A stretch of DNA of 64,000 bases from Mesorhizobium xinjiangense (GTDB lineage: Bacteria > Pseudomonadota > Alphaproteobacteria > Rhizobiales > Rhizobiaceae). The stretch's first letter is position 1. Each line of letters starts with the position of its first letter. A model generated the notes under the pieces. It made no database searches. It saw only the letters and a program-made list of their open reading frames with translations, and had not been told where the DNA came from. Shown here piece after piece: positions 1-9,251 of the stretch. The stretch spans positions 62,001 to 126,000 of the forward strand of contig NZ_WOAC01000012.1 of assembly GCF_009749525.1 (NCBI RefSeq). The letters run 5' to 3'. Both the position numbers and the translations under genes were made by a program.

Positions 1-1035
1 GAAAGCCGACAGCATGCCCGCCGCCCCCTCGCTCGATGGCCGGATGCCGGCCTCGCTCAGCGCCTGGCGGATGGCACCGATGATGAGCCCGCGCACCAGT
101 CCCGGATCGCGAAAGCGCACATCGGCCTTTGCCGGATGAACGTTGACGTCGACGAGCGCGGGATCGAGCGTGAGGAAGAGCGCGGCGACGGGGAAGCGGT
201 CGCGCGGCAGGACATCGGCATAGGCGGCGCGCAAGGCGGCGGAGATCTGCTTGTCGCGCACCGGGCGCCCGTTGACGAAGGCATATTGCTGCAGCGAGTT
301 GGCGCGCGTGTAGGCGGGCGTCGACACCTGGGCGGACAGCCGCACGCCTTCGCGCTCGGCGTCGATGGCGATGGCGTTCTTCGGAAATTCCGCGCCCAGC
401 ACCTTCGCCAGACGGTTGAGCGCACCGTTCTCACCCGTTTCGCCCGGCAGGTCGAGCCGCGTACGGTCGGTGCCCGAAAGCGTGAAGCGCACCTGCGGGA
501 AGGCGACCGCCATGCGGCGCACCACATCGGTGACGGCGCTCGTTTCGGCGCGCTCGCCCTTCATGAATTTGAGACGTGCCGGGGTGGCGAAGAAGAGGTC
601 GCGCACCTCGACCAGCGTGCCCGGATTGGCCGCCGCCGGACGCGGACCCTCGACGCGCCCGCCCTCGACAAGAATTTCGGCGGCGTGCGGGGCGTCGGCG
701 GTGCGCGAACGGATGGTCAGCCGCGCCACCGAGCCGATCGAGGGCAGTGCCTCGCCGCGAAAGCCGAGCGAGCGGATGTCGTGGATGTCGTCGGACAGTT
801 TGGAGGTGCAATGGCGCGATACCGCCAGAGGCAATTCGTTCTCCGCAATGCCTCCCCCGTCGTCGATGACGCGGATCAGGTTGAGGCCGCCGCCGGCGGT
901 GACGACCTCGACGCGGGACGCGCGGGCGTCGAGTGCGTTTTCGATGAGTTCCTTGACCACGCTCGCCGGCCGCTCGATAACCTCGCCGGCGGCGATCTGG
1001 TTGATCATGGTTTCGGAAAGCTGGCGGATCGACAT
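1..1035 (-). CDS. mutL: DNA mismatch repair protein MutL (3' end cut by window edge)
   Basis: Mismatch repair ATPase that links MutS recognition to strand incision. The 345 visible codons hold the N-terminal GHKL ATPase: the ELIENALDA motif with Glu32 and the Mg-binding Asn33, DDGGGI at about residues 58-63, and SLGFRGEAL near residue 95. The transducer domain follows, with the VDVNVHPAK motif. The gene runs off the left edge, so the C-terminal dimerisation domain is not seen. The start is the ATG of MSIRQL, the usual N-terminus of the family. Confidence 0.95.
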   Translation of the reverse strand, partial: MSIRQLSETMINQIAAGEVIERPASVVKELIENALDARASRVEVVTAGGGLNLIRVIDDGGGIAENELPLAVSRHCTSKLSDDIHDIRSLGFRGEALPSIGSVARLTIRSRTADAPHAAEILVEGGRVEGPRPAAANPGTLVEVRDLFFATPARLKFMKGERAETSAVTDVVRRMAVAFPQVRFTLSGTDRTRLDLPGETGENGALNRLAKVLGAEFPKNAIAIDAEREGVRLSAQVSTPAYTRANSLQQYAFVNGRPVRDKQISAALRAAYADVLPRDRFPVAALFLTLDPALVDVNVHPAKADVRFRDPGLVRGLIIGAIRQALSEAGIRPSSEGAAGMLSAF

Positions 1036-1115
1036 GGGTAGGTTATAGCCGGATTCGGCGGCGAGGGGAGGGGGCGCGGAGAGCATGGCGGCATGCGCGA
1101 AGAGCCCGGCCGGTC

Positions 1116-1577
1116 TCACCCCCGTCCGCGATAGGGCGCCACGCCCTGGTCGGGCAGCCAGGCGCCTTCGGGCGGCGCGCCGGTCTGCCAGAAGACGTCG
1201 ATCGGGATGCCGCCGCGCGGGTACCAGTAGCCGGCGATCCTGAGCCACAGCGGCGTCGTCGCCTCGATGACGCGGCGCGCGATCATCACCGTGCAATCCT
1301 CATGAAAGGCGCCGTGGTTGCGGAAGGAGGTGAGGAAGAGTTTCAGCGATTTCGATTCCACAAGCGCGGCGTCCGGCGCATAGTCGATGACGATATGGGC
1401 GAAGTCGGGCTGGCCGGTCACCGGGCAGAGCGAGGTGAATTCCGGGCAGGTGAAACGCACGATCGCCGGCGGGCCTTCGCCGCGCGCATAGGGTACGGTC
1501 TCCAGCAGCGCTTCGTCGGGCGAGGCGGGCGTTTCAGCCTTGGCGCCGAGTTGGGAGAGGCTGTCGGTCTTGGCCAT
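1116..1577 (-). CDS. queF: NADPH-dependent 7-cyano-7-deazaguanine reductase QueF
   Basis: Reduces preQ0 to preQ1 in queuosine biosynthesis for tRNA wobble modification. The 153 residues match the short, unimodular QueF type. The nucleophilic cysteine lies in [12 protein letters not shown] (Cys51) with the acid Asp58 seven residues on, and the substrate/NADPH motif ESKSLKLF follows. The gene stands alone on the minus strand between mutL and the divergent kbl; no other queuosine genes are in the window. Confidence 0.95.
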   Translation of the reverse strand: MAKTDSLSQLGAKAETPASPDEALLETVPYARGEGPPAIVRFTCPEFTSLCPVTGQPDFAHIVIDYAPDAALVESKSLKLFLTSFRNHGAFHEDCTVMIARRVIEATTPLWLRIAGYWYPRGGIPIDVFWQTGAPPEGAWLPDQGVAPYRGRG

Positions 1578-1739
1578 TTCGGGGGCTCCTTTGCCTGTCG
1601 CAATAGTCGCCCATCATTGCAACATAAAGGCATGGCCGGCGAATGTTCTGCCCGGGCGAGGGGACCGCATCGGGTGATAATTGTGATAGCCTCGCTTCGA
1701 AGGCAAATTGCAGGGAAATGTGAAAGGAGACCACAGCGG

Positions 1740-2930
1740 ATGAGCGAGCGTTTCATCGCCCATTTGGCCGGCGAGCTCGAGGGGCTGAAGTCTGCGGGAC
1801 TTTACAAGCCGGAGCGCGTCATCACGTCCATGCAGTCGGCGGTCATCGAAGTGGCCGGCGGCGAAAAGGTGCTCAATTTCTGCGCCAACAATTATCTGGG
1901 CCTCGCCGACAGCGAGGAATTGCGCAATGCCGCCAAGGCGGCGCTCGACTGCTACGGCTACGGCATGGCGTCGGTGCGCTTCATCTGCGGCACGCAGGAG
2001 GAGCACAAGCAGCTCGAGGCGCGGATTTCGCGTTTCCTCGGCTTCGAGGACACGATCCTCTACTCCTCCTGCTTCGACGCCAATGCGGGGCTTTTCGAAA
2101 CGCTGCTCGGCGAGGACGACGCGATCATTTCCGATGCCCTCAACCACGCTTCGATCATCGACGGGGTGCGCCTTTCCAAGGCGCGGCGTTATCGCTACGC
2201 CAACAACGACATGGCCGACCTGGAGGCCAGGCTCAAGGAGGCGGCCGACTGCCGCTTCCGGCTGATCGCCACCGATGGCGTGTTTTCCATGGACGGCATC
2301 GTCGCCAACCTGGAAGGCATCTGCGACCTGGCGGACAAGCACGACGCGATGGTGATGGTGGACGACAGCCATGCGGTCGGTTTTGTCGGCCGGCATGGCC
2401 GAGGCTCGCCCGAATATTGCGGCGTGGAAGGCCGGGTCGATATCGTCACAGGCACGCTCGGCAAGGCGCTGGGCGGCGCGTCGGGCGGCTATACGGCGGG
2501 CCGGCGCGAGGTGGTCGACTGGCTGCGCCAGCGCTCGCGGCCCTATCTTTTCTCCAATACGCTGATGCCGGCGATTGCGGCGGCATCGCTGAAGGTGCTC
2601 GACATGATCGAGGACGGCGGGCGCTTGCGCGAAAAGCTCTATGCCAATGCGGCGCGGTTTCGCGAAAAGATGACCGGGCTCGGCTTCACGCTTGCCGGTG
2701 CGGATCATCCGATCATCCCGGTCATGCTGGGCGACGCGGCGCTGGCGCAGCAAATGGCGGAAAAGATGCTTGCGCGCGGCGTCTACGTCATCGGCTTTTC
2801 CTTCCCCGTCGTGCCGAAGGGACAGGCACGCATCCGCACCCAGATGTCGGCGGCGCATTCCTTCGACGATATCGACCGCGCGGTCGAGGCGTTCGGGGAG
2901 GTCGGAAGAGAGTTGGGGGTGATTTCGTGA
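1740..2930 (+). CDS. kbl: 2-amino-3-ketobutyrate CoA ligase (glycine C-acetyltransferase)
   Basis: PLP enzyme that cleaves 2-amino-3-ketobutyrate with CoA to glycine and acetyl-CoA, the second step of threonine catabolism. The protein has 396 residues, the usual family length. The PLP lysine is Lys242 in [10 protein letters not shown], and VDDSHAVGF gives the cofactor-binding Asp and His. The start is ATG at 1740 preceded by AAGGAG near 1723-1729; upstream in-frame starts would read through the queF promoter region. It lies 73 bp ahead of tdh on the same strand, so the two form a threonine degradation operon. Confidence 0.96.
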   Translation: MSERFIAHLAGELEGLKSAGLYKPERVITSMQSAVIEVAGGEKVLNFCANNYLGLADSEELRNAAKAALDCYGYGMASVRFICGTQEEHKQLEARISRFLGFEDTILYSSCFDANAGLFETLLGEDDAIISDALNHASIIDGVRLSKARRYRYANNDMADLEARLKEAADCRFRLIATDGVFSMDGIVANLEGICDLADKHDAMVMVDDSHAVGFVGRHGRGSPEYCGVEGRVDIVTGTLGKALGGASGGYTAGRREVVDWLRQRSRPYLFSNTLMPAIAAASLKVLDMIEDGGRLREKLYANAARFREKMTGLGFTLAGADHPIIPVMLGDAALAQQMAEKMLARGVYVIGFSFPVVPKGQARIRTQMSAAHSFDDIDRAVEAFGEVGRELGVIS

Positions 2931-3003
2931 GGTTGGCTGTGTTGGTGCCCTCGCGCATGGTGAACCGCCGACCCCGCAGGTTTCAGTTCAGGGAGCGCCG
3001 AGA

Positions 3004-4038
3004 ATGTCCAACATGATGCACGCACTCGTCAAAGCCCGCCCCGAGCCGGGCATCTGGATGGAAAGCGTGCCCATCCCCGAGATCGGCCCCAACGACGTTC
3101 TGATCAAGGTGAAGAAGACTGCGATCTGCGGCACCGACGTCCACATCTACAATTGGGACGAGTGGGCTAAAAAGACCGTGCCGGTGCCGATGGTGACGGG
3201 ACATGAATTCGTCGGCACGGTGGTCGATTTCGGCCAGGCCGTAACGGAGTACGCGGTCGGTCAGCGCGTCTCGGGCGAAGGCCACATCGTGTGCGGCCAC
3301 TGCCGCAATTGCCGCGCCGGGCGCGGGCATCTGTGCCGCAACACGCTCGGCGTCGGCGTCAACAGGCCGGGCGCCTTCGCCGAATATCTGGCCATCCCGC
3401 AGCACAATGTGGTGGCGATCCCCGACGATGTGCCCGACGAGATAGCCGCCATCTTCGATCCGCTCGGCAATGCGGTCCACACCGCACTGTCCTTCGATCT
3501 CGTCGGCGAGGACGTGCTGGTTACCGGTGCCGGGCCGATCGGCATCATGGGCGCGCTGGTGGCGCAATGCGTCGGCGCGCGCAAGGTGGTGATCACCGAC
3601 ATCAATCCGGTGCGGCTCGATCTCGCCCGCAAGATGGGCGTGCATCACGTGGTCGATGCGTCGAAGGAAAAGCTGGCCGACGTCATGCGCGAGGAGCACA
3701 TGACGGAAGGCTTCGATGTGGGGCTCGAAATGTCCGGCTCGGCGGCGGCCTTCCGCGACATGATCGACACGATGAACAATGGCGGCAAGATCGCCATTCT
3801 GGGCATCGCCCCGACCGGCTTCGAGATCGACTGGAACAAGGTCATCTTCAAGATGCTGCATCTCAAGGGCATCTACGGTCGCGAGATGTTCGAGACCTGG
3901 TACAAGATGATCGCGCTGGTGCAGGGCCCGCTCGACGTCAGCGGGCTGATAACCCATCGCATCGGCGTCGACGACTATCTCGAGGGTTTCGAGGCGATGA
4001 AGAGCGGCAATTCGGGAAAGGTCGTGATGGATTGGTGA
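3004..4038 (+). CDS. tdh: L-threonine 3-dehydrogenase
   Basis: Zinc-dependent medium-chain dehydrogenase that oxidises threonine to 2-amino-3-ketobutyrate, the substrate of the preceding kbl product. The 344 residues are full length. The catalytic zinc ligands are Cys42 (AICGTD), His67 and Glu68 (TGHEF). The structural zinc loop is the [14 protein letters not shown] stretch near residue 100, and [11 protein letters not shown] near residue 175 is the NAD-binding glycine motif. It follows kbl as the second gene of a kbl-tdh operon. Confidence 0.97.
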   Translation: MSNMMHALVKARPEPGIWMESVPIPEIGPNDVLIKVKKTAICGTDVHIYNWDEWAKKTVPVPMVTGHEFVGTVVDFGQAVTEYAVGQRVSGEGHIVCGHCRNCRAGRGHLCRNTLGVGVNRPGAFAEYLAIPQHNVVAIPDDVPDEIAAIFDPLGNAVHTALSFDLVGEDVLVTGAGPIGIMGALVAQCVGARKVVITDINPVRLDLARKMGVHHVVDASKEKLADVMREEHMTEGFDVGLEMSGSAAAFRDMIDTMNNGGKIAILGIAPTGFEIDWNKVIFKMLHLKGIYGREMFETWYKMIALVQGPLDVSGLITHRIGVDDYLEGFEAMKSGNSGKVVMDW

Positions 4039-4039
4039 G

Positions 4040-4058
4040 GAAGCCTTGTGTTGGCTTC
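4040..4058 (+). terminator. Hairpin after kbl-tdh
   Basis: Stem GAAGCC / GGCTTC with a 7-nt loop starts just after the tdh stop codon. There is no clear T-run, so it may be a processing or weak termination structure between the convergent tdh and vapC genes. Confidence 0.35.
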
Positions 4059-4096
4059 TCCAAAAGACGCGACGGCGGGTGATCTCGCCTGATGCC

Positions 4097-4510
4097 TCAG
4101 TGGTTTTCGGCCTTGAGGACAGGGACCGCCTCTGCTTCCGCTGCTCGGACGAGCTTCTTGTCGAGAGTGGCCAATAATGCATTCGTTCGAATTGCGACTT
4201 CGAGGTAAGCCGCGTCATAGGCCGTCAATTCATGCCTTCGCGCCAGCATCATAAGCGATTGTTCGACACAGGCATTGTCAACGATGGCAGGTAGGGAGTC
4301 GACAAAAGCCAAACTGTGTTGAACATCCAGCATGGCGATGCGTTTACGCCGTTCGCCTATCAACAGGACGTTGCGAAGCTCAAACCAGAAAAGGCTTGGC
4401 ATGATCAGATCAGTCTCAGAGAGCATATGCAACGCCGCATCGGCAACCGCCGAGCTTTCATCCGGAAGGCACCAACAGGCCGCTACTGAACTGTCGATAA
4501 CAATCGGCAA
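4097..4510 (-). CDS. vapC: VapC-type PIN-domain ribonuclease toxin
   Basis: Predicted Mg-dependent endoribonuclease toxin of a type II toxin-antitoxin pair. The 137-residue protein is a single PIN domain with acidic residues Asp6 (VIDSS), Glu44 (FWFELRNVL), and the aspartates of YDAAYLEVA and TLDKKL in the expected order. It begins at a TTG immediately after the antitoxin stop codon (no spacer), so the two are translationally coupled. The active-site set looks complete, so the toxin is probably functional. Confidence 0.9.
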   Translation of the reverse strand: MPIVIDSSVAACWCLPDESSAVADAALHMLSETDLIMPSLFWFELRNVLLIGERRKRIAMLDVQHSLAFVDSLPAIVDNACVEQSLMMLARRHELTAYDAAYLEVAIRTNALLATLDKKLVRAAEAEAVPVLKAENH

Positions 4511-4765
4511 TTATTTGCGCCCTTCGTCACGCCATTCCAGAATCTCTTCTACTGTGACATCGGTCTTGGGAAGCGTCTTCCTCCAAGCCTGAAAACGTTC
4601 AACGGCTTCCTTGGCTCGGAACTGCCTTTCATCTTCGTCGCGTCCAGGTTCCAGTCGTGCCACCGTCTTCCCATGACGCGTAATGCGCACGGTTTCACCG
4701 CGCTCGACGTCGCTCAAAAGTTCGGAGAATTTCGACTTGGCTTCAGTTGCGGCTACGGTTTTCAT
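4511..4765 (-). CDS. Phd/YefM-family antitoxin
   Basis: 84-residue antitoxin for the adjacent VapC-type toxin. The N-terminal half (TEAKSKFSELLSDVERGETVRITRHGK) is the Phd/YefM DNA-binding fold, which binds its own promoter. The charged C-terminal half should wrap the toxin. The start ATG at 4765 lies 5 bp from a pair of short palindromes that probably form the operator. Most VapC partners are AbrB- or RHH-type; a Phd-type partner is a well-known alternative. Confidence 0.88.
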   Translation of the reverse strand: MKTVAATEAKSKFSELLSDVERGETVRITRHGKTVARLEPGRDEDERQFRAKEAVERFQAWRKTLPKTDVTVEEILEWRDEGRK

Positions 4766-4769
4766 GACA

Positions 4770-4822
4770 TTGACCAGTCAAATTGACCAGTCAAATATAG
4801 GCGCCGCTTCCTTTCGGGTCAA
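4770..4822 (-). promoter_or_regulatory. Promoter and double-palindrome operator of the toxin-antitoxin pair
   Basis: Two identical copies of TTGACCAGTCAA (4770-4781 and 4783-4794), each with TTGA/TCAA arms, repeat with a 13-bp period directly upstream of the antitoxin ATG. On the minus strand a -35 TTGACC (4817-4822) and a -10 TATATT (4794-4799) are separated by exactly 17 bp. The operator therefore abuts the -10 and covers the expected transcription start, as expected for autorepression. The -35 overlaps the end of the upstream MarR gene. Confidence 0.7.
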
Positions 4823-5289
4823 TCGCCAAGGGTTGATTTTTCGAGTGCGGTCAATCCCGCCAGCACCGCTCGGCGGTCGCTTTCCTGCATTTCCTGAAGT
4901 ATGCGCGTTTCGAATTGCCTGGCGATCGGGACCAGTTCGCGATAGGCGGTGGCGCCGGATTTCGTCAGGCGCAGATGCTCGACCCGCCGGTCGGTCTCGC
5001 TCGTTTCGCGGACCAGCCACTTGCGCTGCTCCAGCGCCGTCACGGCACGGCTGACCTTCGTCTTGTGCATCGAGGAATGCGCACCGACGGCGGTGGCCGT
5101 CATCGTGCCGTACTGGCCGAGCGTGGCCAGCAGCCGCCATTCGGGACGGGTCAGGCCGTGGCGGTCCTTGTAGATGCGGGCGAACTCGCGGCTGACGGCG
5201 TCGGCCAGCCTGTTGAGCCGATAGGGCAGAAAATTCTCCAGTTCCAGGCTTGCCGCCGTCTCCGCCGTCTGGTCCACTTCAACATTCAT
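4819..5289 (-). CDS. MarR-family transcriptional regulator
   Basis: 156-residue winged-helix regulator. The core HGLTRPEWRLLATLGQYG, the recognition helix region MHKTKVSRAVTALEQRKWL and the wing ETDRRVEHLRLT are typical of MarR proteins. The start at ATG 5289 (MNVEVDQ) gives the usual length; longer in-frame extensions run into the divergent promoter region. It is divergent from an MBL hydrolase and an FAH-family hydrolase, so control of that aromatic degradation operon is the natural guess. Confidence 0.88.
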   Translation of the reverse strand: MNVEVDQTAETAASLELENFLPYRLNRLADAVSREFARIYKDRHGLTRPEWRLLATLGQYGTMTATAVGAHSSMHKTKVSRAVTALEQRKWLVRETSETDRRVEHLRLTKSGATAYRELVPIARQFETRILQEMQESDRRAVLAGLTALEKSTLGD

Positions 5290-5307
5290 GGCGTACGCCC
5301 ATTGATA

Positions 5308-5336
5308 GTTGCAATCTTGATGGTTACGACTGCAAC
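5308..5336. promoter_or_regulatory. Inverted repeat between marR and the MBL-FAH operon
   Basis: Arms GTTGCA and TGCAAC with a 17-bp spacer lie in the 91-bp divergent region, centred between the two start codons. This is a candidate site for the adjacent MarR regulator. The arms are short, so the call is tentative. Confidence 0.35.
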
Positions 5337-5380
5337 AAAATCGCGGGGGCGTCAAACCTGCCGCGCTGCGAGGAGCGATC

Positions 5381-6265
5381 TTGGCCGACAGACTTGTCAT
5401 CCTGGGTTCGAAGGGCGGGCCGGCGATCCGGCCCGGCGGACCGTCGCCGACATCATCGCTGATCGAAATCGGCGGCCGCCGCATCGTCGTCGATTGCGGG
5501 CTCGGCGTGACGCGCGGTCTCGTCGATGCGGGCATGCATCTGAACGGCCTCGACCTCATCTTCGTCACCCATCTCCACTCAGACCACGTGCTGGAACTGG
5601 GGCCGCTTGTGCACACGGCCTGGACGGCCGGACTGGCAAGTCCTGTGCGCATCTTCGGCCCGGCGGGAACCGGCCACTACTGGGCGCAATTTCTCAAGTC
5701 GATGGCGTTCGACATCGACATCCGCATCGAAGACGAAGGACGGCCCGACCTGCGCGAACTTGTCAGTGTCGAGGAATTCGGCGAAGGCGCGGTTCTGGAG
5801 GAGAACGGATTGAAGGTGACGGCGCTGCGTGTCGACCATCCGCCCGTCACACAGTGCTACGCATTGCGCTTCGACAGCGGCGAGCGGAGCATCGTGATCT
5901 CCTCGGACACCGCGCCGCACCCGCCGCTCTGCGCCTTTGCGCAAGGCGCCGACATTCTCGTGCACGAGGCCATGCTGGAGCAGGGGATTGACCGGCTCGT
6001 CAGCCGCACGGCCAATGGCGCCCGGCTCAAGGAGCATCTCATGGCCAGCCACAGCCTGGCCGCCGATGTCGGGCGGATCGCCAAGGATGCGGCGGTCGGG
6101 CATCTGGTGCTCAACCACCTCATCCCGGCCGACGATCCCGAAATCGGCGTTGACGATTGGATCGATGCGGTGCGGCCGGCTTGGGACGGACCCCTGACGG
6201 TCGGCAGCGACGGGCTCGTCGTGCCGCTCGACGAACAGACAAGAACAAGGGAGCGACGGCTTTGA
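5381..6265 (+). CDS. MBL-fold metal-dependent hydrolase
   Basis: 294-residue metallo-beta-lactamase-fold protein of the RNase Z/arylsulfatase-like branch. Metal ligands are visible in THLHSDH (near residue 68), the aspartate of SSDTAPH and the C-terminal LNHLIP histidine. The start is TTG at 5381, supported by GAGGAG just upstream and by the normal N-terminus of the domain. Its TGA overlaps the TTG start of the FAH-family gene, so the two are coupled. The substrate is unknown; the context suggests a lactone or ester intermediate of aromatic catabolism. Confidence 0.85.
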   Translation: MADRLVILGSKGGPAIRPGGPSPTSSLIEIGGRRIVVDCGLGVTRGLVDAGMHLNGLDLIFVTHLHSDHVLELGPLVHTAWTAGLASPVRIFGPAGTGHYWAQFLKSMAFDIDIRIEDEGRPDLRELVSVEEFGEGAVLEENGLKVTALRVDHPPVTQCYALRFDSGERSIVISSDTAPHPPLCAFAQGADILVHEAMLEQGIDRLVSRTANGARLKEHLMASHSLAADVGRIAKDAAVGHLVLNHLIPADDPEIGVDDWIDAVRPAWDGPLTVGSDGLVVPLDEQTRTRERRL

Positions 6266-7275
6266 AACTGGCGACATTGAGGAACGGCACGCGCGACGGT
6301 CAACTCGTATTGGTGTCGAGAGATCTGACACGCTATGCGGATGCGTCCTTCCTGGCGCCGAGGCTGCAGGCGGCGCTCGACGACTGGACGCGTATTGCGC
6401 CGCATCTCGAAGCCCTGGCCGAGAGCCTCGAGCACGGCTCGGTGCCGTCGCAGCGTTTCCACGAGCACGACGCGCTGTCGCCGCTGCCGCGCGCTTACCA
6501 GTGGGCCGACGGTTCGGCCTACGTCAATCATGTCGAACTGGTGCGCAAGGCGCGCGGCGCGCAGATGCCGGAGAGCTTCTGGTCCGACCCGCTGATGTAT
6601 CAGGGCGGCTCGGATTCCTTTCTCGGCCCGCGCGATCCGATCGTGATGGCCGACGAGGCGTTCGGCATCGACATGGAAGGCGAAATCGCCGTCATCGTCG
6701 ACGACGTGGCGATGGGCGCCAGCATCGACGAGGCGCGGGCGGCGATCCGACTTGTCATGCTGGTCAATGACGTGTCGCTGCGCGGCCTGATCCCGGCGGA
6801 GCTCGGCAAGGGGTTCGGCTTCTTCCAGTCGAAGCCGTCATCGGCCTTCTCGCCGGTGGCCGTCACGCCGGACGAGTTCGGCGACGCCTGGGACGGCGGC
6901 AGGCTCAACCTGCCGCTGATCGTCGACCTGAACGGCCAGCCCTTCGGCCGCGCCAATGCCGGCATCGACATGACCTTCGATTTCCCGACCCTCATCGCGC
7001 ATGCGGCCAAGACGCGGCCCCTGTGCGCCGGCTCGATCGTCGGCTCGGGCACGGTGTCGAACAAGCTCGACGGCGGCCCCGGCAAAGCGGTGTCGGAGGA
7101 TGGGGCGGGCTATTCCTGCATTGCCGAGATCCGCATGATCGAGACGATCGACGACGGTGCGCCCAAAACCCCCTTCATGCGCTTCGGCGACACGGTCAGG
7201 ATCGAGATGAAGGACGAGGCCGGCCATTCGATCTTTGGCGCCATCGAGCAGACGGTGGAGAAAGACCAGCGTTGA
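6262..7275 (+). CDS. Fumarylacetoacetate hydrolase family protein
   Basis: 337-residue enzyme with an N-terminal accessory region and a C-terminal FAH catalytic domain, the layout of bacterial fumarylacetoacetase. The metal-binding region shows DMEGEIAV near residue 137 and VNDVSLR near residue 172, followed by GFFQSKPSSAFSP. It probably splits fumarylacetoacetate to fumarate and acetoacetate at the end of tyrosine catabolism, given the nearby hppD; another FAH-type substrate is possible. Start TTG 6262 overlaps the previous stop (TTGA), with AAGGGAG at 6247-6253. Confidence 0.85.
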   Translation: MKLATLRNGTRDGQLVLVSRDLTRYADASFLAPRLQAALDDWTRIAPHLEALAESLEHGSVPSQRFHEHDALSPLPRAYQWADGSAYVNHVELVRKARGAQMPESFWSDPLMYQGGSDSFLGPRDPIVMADEAFGIDMEGEIAVIVDDVAMGASIDEARAAIRLVMLVNDVSLRGLIPAELGKGFGFFQSKPSSAFSPVAVTPDEFGDAWDGGRLNLPLIVDLNGQPFGRANAGIDMTFDFPTLIAHAAKTRPLCAGSIVGSGTVSNKLDGGPGKAVSEDGAGYSCIAEIRMIETIDDGAPKTPFMRFGDTVRIEMKDEAGHSIFGAIEQTVEKDQR

Positions 7276-7282
7276 GCGCGGG

Positions 7283-7314
7283 AGCCGCCGCCTCTGCAGC
7301 GCTGGGCGGCGGCT
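7283..7314. terminator. GC-rich hairpin between convergent FAH and RidA genes
   Basis: A perfect 10-bp stem (AGCCGCCGCC with GGCGGCGGCT) and 12-nt loop fill the 55-bp gap between two convergent genes. It has no T-run, but its position suggests a bidirectional terminator. Confidence 0.45.
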
Positions 7315-7330
7315 TCCTGGCAAGGCTGGC

Positions 7331-7822
7331 TCAGTTGTCGTCGCGCACGGCGATGGCCTCGACCTCGATTAGCCAACCGGGATTGGCCAGACCCGCCACC
7401 TCGAACACCGAGCGCGCGGGAAGGTTGGGCTGGGCGTCGGTGCCGAAGAATTCCGTATAGCCCTCCATGAAGCCGGCGAAATCCATCGGCTGGCCGTCCT
7501 GGCCGACCAGGAAGACCTGCAGCTTGACGACGTCGCCCATGTCGAGACCGATGTCCTTCAGTGTCTTGTCGATGGCCTGGAAGACGCTGCGCGTCTGCTC
7601 GGTCATGTCGCCATAGGCCTCGACCGACGCCGAATCGGCATCTTCGTCGATGACGGCTGGCACGGCGCCGCTCAGGTAAACGGTGTCGGCATCGTCCGGC
7701 ACCTCGACGGCGCGGGCGATGGGAAAGTCCGAGTTCGGGATCTTGTGGCGAATGACCTCATCGGCCTGTGCCGCGCCCGCCGCGAGAAGCGCGCCGGTCA
7801 AAAGGCTTGCGAAACGGATCAT
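7331..7822 (-). CDS. RidA/YjgF/YER057c-family protein with signal peptide
   Basis: 163-residue member of the Rid family of imine/enamine deaminases and related binding proteins. The domain ends in LPARSVFEVAGLANPGWLIEVEAIAV, which carries the family arginine. Unusually, the protein begins with a Sec signal peptide (MIRFASLLTGALLAAGAAQA, likely cut before DEV), so it should act in the periplasm. The start at ATG 7822 has AAGGAG at good spacing. It lies between the FAH-family gene and hppD; its link with tyrosine catabolism is inferred from position only. Confidence 0.85.
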   Translation of the reverse strand: MIRFASLLTGALLAAGAAQADEVIRHKIPNSDFPIARAVEVPDDADTVYLSGAVPAVIDEDADSASVEAYGDMTEQTRSVFQAIDKTLKDIGLDMGDVVKLQVFLVGQDGQPMDFAGFMEGYTEFFGTDAQPNLPARSVFEVAGLANPGWLIEVEAIAVRDDN

Positions 7823-8055
7823 GGATATCTCCTTCGTCGATCGTTGGGAGGAAGCGCACCGGGGTGCCGTGCGTCCATGCGCACGCGCCAAGACACCCTG
7901 ATACCTGGATTCGCGCGAGGCGGGGACAGTGAAATCAGCATTCATGGCCGTGTTGTGGCCGCTTTTCCGACTCCCATTCAGCCGGCATGACACACCCGTG
8001 GCGCGTGCCGGTGCAATGGCGCGATCACGGGTGCTGAAGGCGATCGGTCGGCGGC

Positions 8056-8077
8056 AAAAGGGGCGCCGCGTTGCCCC
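8056..8077 (-). terminator. Rho-independent terminator of hppD
   Basis: On the minus strand, GGGGC and GCCCC pair around an 8-nt loop and are followed by TTTT. It sits about 36 bp downstream of the hppD stop codon. Confidence 0.55.
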
Positions 8078-8112
8078 CTCCGGTGACGGTGCAGTTTCGA
8101 CCTCGGAGGCGT

Positions 8113-9225
8113 TCAGCCGGCGGCGTCGGATTTGAGCACGCCGCGGCGGATCTGGTCCTCCTCGATCGATTCGAAGAGAGCGCGGAAATTGCCTTCGCCG
8201 AAGCCTTCGTCGCCCTTGCGCTGGATGAATTCGAAGAAGATCGGGCCGATCACCGTTTTCGAGAAGATCTGCAGCAGGATCTTCGTCATGCCGCCGTCGA
8301 CGACGCCTTCGCCGTCGATCAGGATGCCGTGCGTCTTCATCCGCTCGATCGGCTCGTCATGGCCTTTGACCCGGTCATACGACATGTCGTAATAGGTTGC
8401 CGGTGGTCCGGGCATGAATTTCAGCCCGTTGGCGGCCAGCCTGTCGGTCGCGTCGTAGATGCCTTCCGTGCCGACGGCGATGTGCTGGATGCCTTCGCCC
8501 TTGTACTTCTTCAGATACTCGACGATCTGGCTCGTCTCGTCCTTCGATTCATTGAGCGGAATGCGGATCTTGCCGCAGGGGCTGGTGATGGCGCGGCTGA
8601 CCAGCCCGGTGATCCGGCCGTCGATGTCGAAATAGTGGATCTGCTTGAAGCCGAAGAGCTCGCGGTAGAAGCCCCACCACTTGTCCATGTTGCCGCGATA
8701 GACGTTGTGGGTCAGGTGGTCGAGATAATAGAAACCGACGCCCTCGGGCTTCGGATCGCGCTCGCCCAGCCATTCGAACGCCTCGTCATAGGCCGAGCCC
8801 TTCTCGCCATATGTGTCGACGAAGTAGAGCAGCGAGCCGCCGATGCCGACGATGGCCGGCACGTCGAGCGTCTTGTCGTTGCCTTCATAGGGCTGGGCAC
8901 CCTTCGAGACCGCGTGGTCGAAGGCGTGCTTGGCGTCGACCACGCGCCAGGCCATGGATGGCGCGCAGGGGCCGTGCTTTTCCACGAAACCGGCGGCGAA
9001 GGAGCCCGGCTCGGCATTCAGGATGTAGTTGATGTCGCCCTGGCGCCAGACCGTGATGTCCCTGGTCTTGTGGCGCGCGACCGGCGTGTAGCCCATGCGC
9101 GTGAAAAGCTCGGAGAGCTTCGAGGCGTCCTCATGGGCGAACTCGACGAATTCGAACCCGTCGGTGCCGGCGGGGTTCTGCTCGGAAATTTCAGGCGGCG
9201 GCGCGTCGTGCGGAAACGGACCCAT
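8113..9225 (-). CDS. hppD: 4-hydroxyphenylpyruvate dioxygenase
   Basis: Non-haem Fe(II) enzyme that converts 4-hydroxyphenylpyruvate to homogentisate in tyrosine catabolism. The 370 residues form two vicinal-oxygen-chelate domains. The three iron ligands are visible in LDHLTHNV, GIQHIAVGT and the Glu of FFEFIQRKGD. An AGGAGG ribosome-binding site precedes ATG 9225. The gene is divergent from an AsnC/Lrp regulator, with palindromic sites between them. Homogentisate dioxygenase and maleylacetoacetate isomerase are not in the window. Confidence 0.97.
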   Translation of the reverse strand: MGPFPHDAPPPEISEQNPAGTDGFEFVEFAHEDASKLSELFTRMGYTPVARHKTRDITVWRQGDINYILNAEPGSFAAGFVEKHGPCAPSMAWRVVDAKHAFDHAVSKGAQPYEGNDKTLDVPAIVGIGGSLLYFVDTYGEKGSAYDEAFEWLGERDPKPEGVGFYYLDHLTHNVYRGNMDKWWGFYRELFGFKQIHYFDIDGRITGLVSRAITSPCGKIRIPLNESKDETSQIVEYLKKYKGEGIQHIAVGTEGIYDATDRLAANGLKFMPGPPATYYDMSYDRVKGHDEPIERMKTHGILIDGEGVVDGGMTKILLQIFSKTVIGPIFFEFIQRKGDEGFGEGNFRALFESIEEDQIRRGVLKSDAAG

Positions 9226-9251
9226 GTCGTCCTCCTCTCATGGCTGGATTG

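Noticed and set aside
4097-4765. A mobile island around the toxin-antitoxin pair
   Set aside because: No integrase, att-like repeats or composition change were seen around the pair; only the two genes and their promoter are evident.
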